A stretch of 10,298 nt of DNA from Saccoglossus kowalevskii (taxonomy: Eukaryota > Hemichordata > Enteropneusta > Harrimaniidae). The translations under genes and the position numbers were made by a program. Below the pieces are notes generated by a model. It was given only the letters and a program-made list of their open reading frames with translations, was not told the origin of the DNA and ran no database searches. Position 1 is the first letter of the stretch; every line of letters starts with the position of its first letter. Shown here one piece after another: positions 1 through 6,243 of the stretch. The DNA is taken from contig NW_003150759.1 of NCBI RefSeq assembly GCF_000003605.2, positions 385,896 through 396,193 of the forward strand. Direction: 5' to 3'.

Positions 1-180
1 CACTTTCATATGAGAAAGTGTATATAACACTTTGTGTACAAATATCATGGAGATCTCACCAATGTTAAATAGATTGGATGAGCTGCAATATTAAATTGAC
101 ATTAAAAACTGCAATCTCTTCAAAATTGAGGACTTTCCAATACTAGATTATCCAAGGATACATTGCTACTAATTTTAAAC
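1..180. other. Window edge, no gene seen
   Basis: AT-rich sequence. The first 20 bases can form a hairpin (CACTTTC/GAAAGTG, 7-bp stem, 6-base loop). Nothing else is supportable. Confidence 0.5.
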
Positions 181-233
181 TATAAAATATAAACCGACTG
201 CATTCCGACTATATTCGTTTTGCAAAGGTGAGT
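181..233 (+). promoter_or_regulatory. Possible TATA box plus splice donor (tentative)
   Basis: TATAAAATA at 181-189 is followed about 40 bp later by AAAG|GTGAGT (donor GT at 228-229), a strong plus-strand donor match. If transcription began about 30 bp after the TATA box, a tiny non-coding first exon of some 15-20 bp would result. No partner exon is convincing downstream, so this is only a suggestion. Confidence 0.15.
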
Positions 234-429
234 ATGAAACCATGGATCATATACTAGTAATTGTGAACTGTAAATACGTACAAGAATTGTGAATACTGTT
301 ACAGTTCGGATTGCAAAATAACCAAAAATTCCTGTAAATGTAGCATTATCGATCGCTAAAGCACGGCATGCCTGTGTTGTTCAGGTCTCCAATATTGTAC
401 AGGCTTAAAATAATTGGAGTAATTGGTAG

Positions 430-750
430 CGTTGACACAAACATTCTCTGGATAGAAAAAAATCCATATAGTGACGAGCGTGACGGCGAGACGGTGTTTG
501 GGATCGCCCAAAAATGTACGGTCGAGTTATTGTGCATTCGAATCACAATCATTGAACGCATCGGAGTTGTGTATTATAGAAGCAATTTTTAATTAATAAT
601 CTGTCCAAAAATCTACAAAAACTTGTGAAAAGCGTTAATGCAAATGCAATTTTAAACATAATTTACCGGTCTCCTCCACATTGACTCCGCCCACAATACG
701 CGTGCACGTCTTCAAGTGAAATAGAAACTACGACCGCTTGCAGATTGGAT
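430..750. promoter_or_regulatory. CpG-rich patch with GC box
   Basis: About 20 CpG dinucleotides fall in this stretch, including clusters GACGAGCGTGACGGCG and ACGCGTGCACGTC, and a GC-box-like CTCCGCCC at about 685. Most of the window is CpG-poor; the 2.2-kb tandem array has two. The patch could be a promoter or an unmethylated segment. Overlapping short ORFs on both strands (368-592 plus, 346-561 minus) have no splice or homology support. Confidence 0.3.
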
Positions 751-1171
751 GATATTAAACTATTAATTAATTCTTAATATTAGTCAGAACTCAGAACAGA
801 TTACCTCTGGATTAAGCAATTTATAAACAATAATTTCACTGTAAATTTAAAATGATGTTTGAAAGCAACTTTACCATTCACAGCATCGTAGCGGATACAT
901 GCTACACATATAGAATGACTTTCGCTTACCTAGAAGTAATTCGGTCATTGATTAAAACAAACTTGAGTAATGAGTGTTAAAATATGAATTCGATAGCCAA
1001 TGAAAACGTGTTCTTTAGATTTTAATGTAGGTCCAAGATCTTTCATGGATAAATCTTTTATAATAGTTTGGGAATTTCCATGCAAAATCTTGACTAAATA
1101 AATGTTTGATGTCTTATATGTTAAAATGCTGTAAATGCGTAGCCATGATTTGATTTGTCCGATGAATCTGT
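751..1171. other. Non-coding stretch
   Basis: AT-rich sequence without coding signal. A 78-codon minus-strand ORF (945-1181) starts next to the poly-A run of the neighbouring repeat and has no splice context; I do not call it a gene. Confidence 0.5.
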
Positions 1172-1468
1172 CAACAAGCAAAAAAAAAAAAAAACTGCTT
1201 TCTGATTGGCTTGTCTGTTAGGTGTTATGGTTGTGTGGCCAGTCAGGCACAATCTTGTACTGGTGGTTCGCGTTTCGTAAATGTCGCTCGACAACGAAAA
1301 CTAAATACCCACCCTACTTCATCCCATTGATATCAGTGGAAAGGTATCATTTTCATAAACGCAAAAGACTATATTTATTGTCATACATAATAAACGACAA
1401 CAAGCAAAAAAAAAACTGCCTTCTGATTAGCTGGATTCTGATACACACCCTAATTCATGCCATCCCAT
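1172..1468. repeat. Two diverged copies of a dispersed repeat
   Basis: CAACAAGC followed by an A-run, ACTGCTTTCTGATTGGCT, occurs at about 1172-1211 and again, with changes (CTGCCTTCTGATTAGCT), at about 1398-1432. Each copy is followed by a related piece: TACCCACCCTACTTCAT near 1307 and TACACACCCTAATTCAT near 1442, each then running into CCAT or ATCCCAT. The second copy is shorter between the two pieces by roughly 90 bp. This looks like a decayed mobile or dispersed repeat, again with a CTGATTGG core. Confidence 0.55.
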
Positions 1469-2533
1469 AACCATTTTTTTTGGTCTTGCGCCCTCACAGT
1501 TTGTTGTGCAAGATGCCTTTCAGGTGAACTCACAAAATGGCATCTCGTATAGGGAAAATTTTGAAAAAGATAAAATACCTGAAAAGGTCTGTAATTTTAC
1601 ACATCCTACTAAATCTCATCCTATAATTTTAAACTTTGCTTGACAAGTTTCATGATTTCAAACATACTTTCAATCATAAAAAGTACCTTGAAATCTTCGC
1701 ACATAACGTTATAAACTTTTCAAGTACAATTTCTGTTAATGCAGCTTTTTTAAATTCAAGATTCTTCAAAATCAACTTATTACAATGTTTTCATGTTTTA
1801 TTTTATTTTGACACATACTGTAAAACAGTTGTGAACAGGTCTTCTTACATATCAGCTTTCACAAACTCACACAGAAAAAAAAATATTGAGAGCGCAAAAA
1901 GTTTATAACTTTATTTAGCCATAACTTTTTAAATTCAAGTTATACATAATCGCATAATAATGACAACAAACATTGAGACACACATGGATAATATGTACAC
2001 TAGGGTAAACCTGAGAAAAATACATACTCTATTTAATTATTAAGAACTCTACATATCGGATAACCCAGTGCCGTATTCTTGGACTGAAAAAAATATTTTT
2101 TTTTATTAAATTTAATATTCTCAATGACAATAAAACAGATAAAACACTATATATTTGTTATGTATATGCAGTTTTGCATAAGTGTTTGATGTCAGATCAA
2201 AATGGAAACCACGACGTGATGAAAAACCATCATACCGTTGTGTGATCATCAACAAAAACCAAGTTTTAGGAACGAAGAAGGAATACTAGTACGTATTTCA
2301 GACCCGGTCATCTGCAAATATCTTGACATTTGATTCCAACAAACATATTCTCCTGGGTGCATGTTTACAAAATTGTAGCTTCTCTATAAATGAATGAATG
2401 AATGGTTTCAGAAACGAACATCGTAACTAATTGTATCAGTCGCTGTTAAAGTTGCATTCACACAATATACAAGAAACATCACATAGAATATTTCACACAG
2501 AACAATCAAATAATTTGTAAAAAATAATACTTT
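1469..2533. other. AT-rich non-coding stretch
   Basis: I see no gene. A plus-strand acceptor (ccctcacag) and donor (tttcag|GTGAAC) 24 bp apart near 1500-1523 could frame a microexon, but nothing ties to it. The plus ORF at 1636-1908 is low-complexity Phe/Asn/Ser-rich AT sequence. Near 2162-2177 is a small hairpin (TATGCA gttt TGCATA), and three tandem GAATs occur near 2390. Confidence 0.5.
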
Positions 2534-2606
2534 TGCTAAAACATATATCAAATGTTAAAAGTAGATATCTTGCTAAAAAATATCACATTTTAAAAGTAGA
2601 TGTTTT
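2534..2606. repeat. Local direct duplication (two copies of about 37 bp)
   Basis: TGCTAAAA...TTAAAAGTAGATAT and TGCTAAAA...TTTAAAAGTAGATGT stand head to tail. The copies have diverged in the middle. The sequence is low-complexity and AT-rich and shows no coding potential. Confidence 0.6.
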
Positions 2607-2997
2607 GTTTTGACTTTTACAAAACAGTTCATTTTGAGAGTACTAGAGGTTCTTATCCTTTGGCAATCATAACCTCAAGGATAAACAAAGCCTCCTAACT
2701 TAGTGAGTTTTAAGATGCCTGTTTAAAGTGTGAATGCAGCTCAAACATGACAACCAAACTTATATTTGACTACTTGCAGGGTTTCAATGTCACATGAGAT
2801 TGTCAGAGTGAGTCATCAAATCCACCATTTTATGTAGTCTGATTTAATCATCATGGCTTGATTTGAAGTACAAAAAGTCACTTTGCACAGTCCATAAGTA
2901 TGTGGTTGTGTGCAAGATGGAAATCCAAATGAGATGACAACCTACTGATAAGTGATAAGCCTGTATCAAAAACCAACAAAAGATTCATCAAGCGACC
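2607..2997. other. Non-coding stretch
   Basis: No coding frame, repeat or clear signal found. Confidence 0.5.
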
Positions 2998-3278
2998 AGT
3001 TAGGGGTGCTATTGAAACTTAACCAAGTTAGGGAGTTGTGGATATTTAGACATGTGCACAGCAAATGTGACCTCTTCATTTATAGCAGAGGTGATCAAAA
3101 GCAGTTTTAATTATTGTTATTTTAAATCTTTTATCCCCTTTATTTGCACTTGCAAATTTTTGTTTAGGGTTGGGTAAAATGGGATTGAATGTAAACAAAG
3201 AGCTTGGGTTTGCTGTTGCACATGTTTTAATTATCAAAGGCCCCTTAACTTGGTCAAGTTTCAATAGAACCCCCAACT
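2998..3278. mobile_element. Inverted-repeat element, MITE-like (boundaries approximate)
   Basis: The left arm (from about 2998) and the reverse complement of the right arm (from about 3278 inward) share CTATTGAAACTT, then ACCAAGTTA, then, after a diverged gap, CATGTGCA followed by CAGCAAA, and weakly CTCTT and TTTA. The arms run roughly 90 bp each around an AT-rich centre. The sequence has no transposase, which fits a non-autonomous terminal-inverted-repeat element or a foldback. I could not identify a target-site duplication, so the exact ends are open. The small minus-strand ORF inside it (3076-3276) is not credible as a gene. Confidence 0.6.
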
Positions 3279-3659
3279 TGTACTGTCCAAGTTTGTGATT
3301 GCCAAATTAGGCCATTAAACTAACCAAGCAGAGTGGTGGTCCTATCTGCACTTAACAGTTGATTTAAAATATTTTCAGAATATACACACTGATTGAAAAA
3401 TCAGCTTCTTATCACCAGTGTCTAAAAATTCCCTGGGAGCATCAAAGTTTACCATTATTAAATAAGTCAAGATTCGTGAAAAAATTAAAACCAATGTATA
3501 AAATTATAATTTGTGATAGAGTTTATGAATAGTGGTAAAAAAGTTGATACATTTCAATAGAAACAAATTTGATTGGCCAATATTAATAAATTAACAGTCT
3601 ATCGAAGAGTTTGCTAAAAGTCCGGACAGACCAACTTATCAGTCAGCATATATCAAGTC
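3279..3659. other. Non-coding stretch before the CCAATCAG cluster
   Basis: AT-rich sequence with only the ATTGGCCAAT palindrome (3572-3581) of note. Confidence 0.5.
3572..3581. promoter_or_regulatory. Palindromic double CCAAT motif
   Basis: ATTGGCCAAT is a perfect 10-bp palindrome, that is, two abutting CCAAT boxes in opposite orientation. It lies 80 bp left of the CCAATCAG cluster. No adjacent transcription unit is visible, so function is unproven. Confidence 0.3.
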
Positions 3660-3750
3660 AGCCAATCAGTGAGTCTGTAACAAGCCAATCAGACTAGCCA
3701 ATCAGTGAGTCTGTAACAAACCAGCTCAGCTCAGACAAGCCAATCAGTGA
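3660..3750. repeat. Short CCAATCAG repeat cluster
   Basis: CCAATCAG occurs at 3662, 3685, 3698 and 3740, mostly within a longer repeated piece AGCCAATCAGTGAGTCTGTA. The longest match is between the copies at about 3660 and 3696; the last copy reads GTGAGCTTGTA. The motif orientation is opposite to that in the two larger arrays. The sequence ctcagctcag sits between copies. Confidence 0.8.
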
Positions 3751-4040
3751 GCTTGTATCTGAAAAATTAGTATACTCTGCATATTGTACAACCCTGATTT
3801 CTTGAAGAATCACAAATAAAACAGTCTTGATATTAAAAATAACTTCATATCAAAGACCGGCTTCGATAAAAAAAACACAAATTAAAACTGAGCAAGCTTT
3901 GAAAGATTATATGATAGTTATTATTGAGAAAAGCTGTACAGAACACCATGCATGCATTTTTGTTCAATTATCAGTATCTCCTGCTTTACCTAGATGAAAT
4001 TACTTTTACTATGTCTCAATGTATCGCCTGATGAAGCCTT
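3751..4040. other. Non-coding stretch
   Basis: AT-rich sequence with no coding or repeat signal that I can support. On the minus strand a weak donor-like CTAG|GTAAAG falls near 3988, just downstream of the open stretch ending at 4041. Confidence 0.45.
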
Positions 4041-4277
4041 TCATCTGTAGAGGCTTTCAACGAGCAACATCTTAATGCTAGTTTTTGGTTTGTTTAAACT
4101 TTTCACAACCAGTTCTCCTTTTTCATCAAAATTCACAAAATGGTCTTGTTTATTGTCCTTCAGAAGACTGGGAGTAAATAGCACAATTTTTTTGAGTAAA
4201 AACTGAAAGTTGACAACGGTGCCCGCTATTGGTTTGTTATCATCATCACTAGTTTTATACCTTGCATACACTTATAA
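4041..4277 (-). other. Unassigned open reading stretch, possible exon
   Basis: The minus strand is open for 78 codons plus a stop (the last 76 codons start at a Met), in sequence that is otherwise full of stops. The composition is protein-like: mixed charges, with segments TSDDDNKPIAGTVVNFQF and HFVNFDEKGELVVKSL. A possible acceptor (gtatgcaag|G) lies inside the stretch, but it would enter in a phase that does not match exon D or E, and exon E already ends the known gene. I recognise no domain. It may be an exon of another gene, a decayed coding fragment, or chance. Confidence 0.25.
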
Positions 4278-5030
4278 ACCCTTGGTTAAATTCATATACA
4301 GAAAAAAGACAATTGTTGGTAGTTTAATTTACATCAAATTTTGATATTTTTGATTAAATTTGTTATGAAAAACTAAAAAATATTGTGAACGACACACTTT
4401 GTAAACCTTTTGTGTTCGAAAAGTCTTATTTTCAGCCATCAAGACGACACAAAATTTAAAAAATTTACACCGAATTTACACCTGCAAATGAGGTAGGTTT
4501 TCAAACTACCAACAGTAAAAATCTGAAAGTTTTAATCACTATTTTATATTTTAACAACACATCAGATAGCAGAGTCAATTCTGGAGTGTCTCACATGTAT
4601 GTTACATGACTATTCCATGTTTATATATTCAGGAATATATTACCACTTTTCTTTCACAAACATGACAGTACTGTAGAAATAAGATCTTTTCTCAAACCTG
4701 TCTAGCTGAAATACACTTCTTATATTTTCCAAAAGACTATGTGCCACAGATGCATGATGGGATATCACATGGTTCACAGAATACTTTAAGCAATGTAAAA
4801 TTATTTCTAAAAAAACAGCAAAGAAAATAGATTGCTAAAAAAACAGAATAATGCACACAGCAAAAATTACATTTTATCATCCTAGTTAATAACCCCATTG
4901 CAGGTCATTAACATAATTTATGTCAACTATCACCATATAAGGGATTGCTAATTAACATATTTGTGAGTTTGGTTTTCTAAAATGTATACAAACCAGACCA
5001 AGATGTGAACTGATACTTGTAAGTATCTTT
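4278..5030. other. AT-rich non-coding stretch with a 12-bp inverted repeat
   Basis: TGTTGGTAGTTT (4314-4325) and its exact reverse complement AAACTACCAACA (4503-4514) flank about 177 bp of very AT-rich sequence; the similarity fades beyond these arms. No gene seen. Confidence 0.5.
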
Positions 5031-5412
5031 CTCAATGGTTAAGCAAAAGCATACAGGTGTAAGCATCTTCCTGATTGGTTAACTTGATGAAATACAATGG
5101 TGTAAAAGCTTTTCTGATTGGTTAAGTTGAAACATACAGGTGTAAGCATCTTTCTGATTGGCTAACTTGATGAAATACACTGGTGTAAGTGCCTCTCTGA
5201 TTGGTTAAGTTAAAACATACAGGTGTAAGCATCATTCTGATTGGCTAACTTGATGAAATACACTGGTGTAAGTGCCTTTTCTGATTGGTTAAGTTAAAAC
5301 ATACAGGTGTAAGCATCATTCTGATTGGCTAACTTGATGAAATACACTGGTGTAAGTGCCTTTCTGATTGGTTAAGTTAAAACATACAGGTGTCATCTTT
5401 CTGATTGGCTAA
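5031..5412. repeat. Tandem array of an 83-bp dimer (CTGATTGG core)
   Basis: Ten unit starts at 5031, 5071, 5114, 5154, 5197, 5237, 5281, 5321, 5364 and 5401 (the last partial). A 40-bp form (GGTTAAGTT, AACATACAGGTGTAAGCATC) alternates with a 43-44-bp form (GGCTAACTTGATGAAA, TACACTGGTGTAAGTGCC). The first unit is degenerate (CTCAATGG), and the ninth has lost a few bases in its GGTGTAAGCATC segment. Nine units keep CTGATTGG. Apart from that core and a similar GAAATACAC piece, the unit differs from the 39-bp array. Confidence 0.93.
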
Positions 5413-6132
5413 ATAATGATAAAAATATCAATCCATATTTGGTGATAGTTGAGAATGAAATCTCATCTTTCATACCATAAAAGGTTGGCTATAGTGAGTG
5501 AGAACAGATATAGCGAAATAAACACAATATAGTAGCACTGAAGCTGAATTTAAAAAAAAACAGTTATATTTCAGAATAATTATACACATTTGGTTTCTAT
5601 TGCAAAGTTTCCTTGATGTTGTACACTAATTTATGACAGGATCCATATATTTTGCAGGATGTAACATTCCAAACCTACTAAGATGGAACATGCTCTCTGA
5701 TTGGTCAGTCTTATAGTACACACACTAAAAATGGCTTTTGATTTGTCTGGTTTTGCAGTACTGTTTACAGCAGTGATTTACCATTTTTGCTGATGTAGAT
5801 TTAAAAATTGCCAATTCTAAACACTTGTTTTCTATTTCCATTCTGATTTAACATCAAACTATGAACATATTGCAGGAATTTTAAGTACAATAAGTAGGAC
5901 ATTTCGGGACTTGATTACCAACGGTACAGACAGCAATTGGATTTACACCCAGCAATAATATAAATGTTTCAGCTTGGTCACATGATCAGAATACACCAAT
6001 CACAGCTAACCCTGTGTACCTGATGGTTACTATGGTAATTGTTTCTATGTTGACCATTTTCAAATCAATATTGCAACACACAAGTAGACAACCTGAGTAA
6101 CCGATAATCATTGTCATGGAAACCAACCCTGT
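5413..6132. other. 3' flank or 3' UTR of the minus-strand gene
   Basis: This lies downstream of the TGA on the gene's strand and probably holds the 3' UTR. No canonical AATAAA is visible; a weak CATAAA lies near 5629-5634. An isolated CTGATTGGTCA at about 5697 and ACACCAATCAC near 5994 echo the array cores. No other gene seen. Confidence 0.45.
6026..6039. promoter_or_regulatory. Second X-box-like near-palindrome
   Basis: GTTACTATGGTAAT differs from the X-box consensus only at the final base. It lies about 95 bp beyond the stop codon on the gene's strand, so it would be in the 3' UTR or downstream flank. Confidence 0.25.
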
Positions 6133-6243
6133 TCATCTGTTCGTTGTTGTATTTTCTTTGTTACTATGATAAGCACAAACTACAGTATTTGTCGTGGCAA
6201 CAGAACAGTCTTCCTCGCTGTCTGAAGACGGAAGATCACTTCC
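6133..6243 (-). CDS. Exon E (terminal coding exon, TGA stop, KEN motif)
   Basis: A pyrimidine-rich tract ending cttgtctctacag precedes an exon that opens in phase 0, exactly the phase left by exon D. It runs 36 codons to TGA at 6133-6135. The peptide starts GSDLPSSDSEEDCSV, continuing the acidic Ser/Asp style of exons C and D, and ends SNKENTTTNR. No good donor occurs before the stop. The opposite strand is also open here, but that frame is antisense to exons D and E and lacks splice logic. No canonical AATAAA is obvious in the first few hundred bases downstream, so the transcript end is not defined. Confidence 0.8.
   Translation of the reverse strand, partial: GSDLPSSDSEEDCSVATTNTVVCAYHSNKENTTTNR

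Noticed and set aside
1-20. Hairpin as a terminator or regulatory RNA
   Set aside because: A 7-bp AT-rich stem at a window edge in eukaryotic DNA is expected by chance and has no context.
368-592. Overlapping ORFs on both strands in the CpG-rich patch
   Set aside because: Short, no domain, no splice context; openness on both strands is explained by the locally raised GC content.
1500-1523. 24-bp plus-strand microexon between cctcacag and GTGAAC
   Set aside because: The splice signals are plausible but no partner exon or reading frame connects to it.
5984-6010. Single ACACCAATCAC as an outlying array unit
   Set aside because: Only about 10 bases resemble the array, with no second repeat feature beside them.
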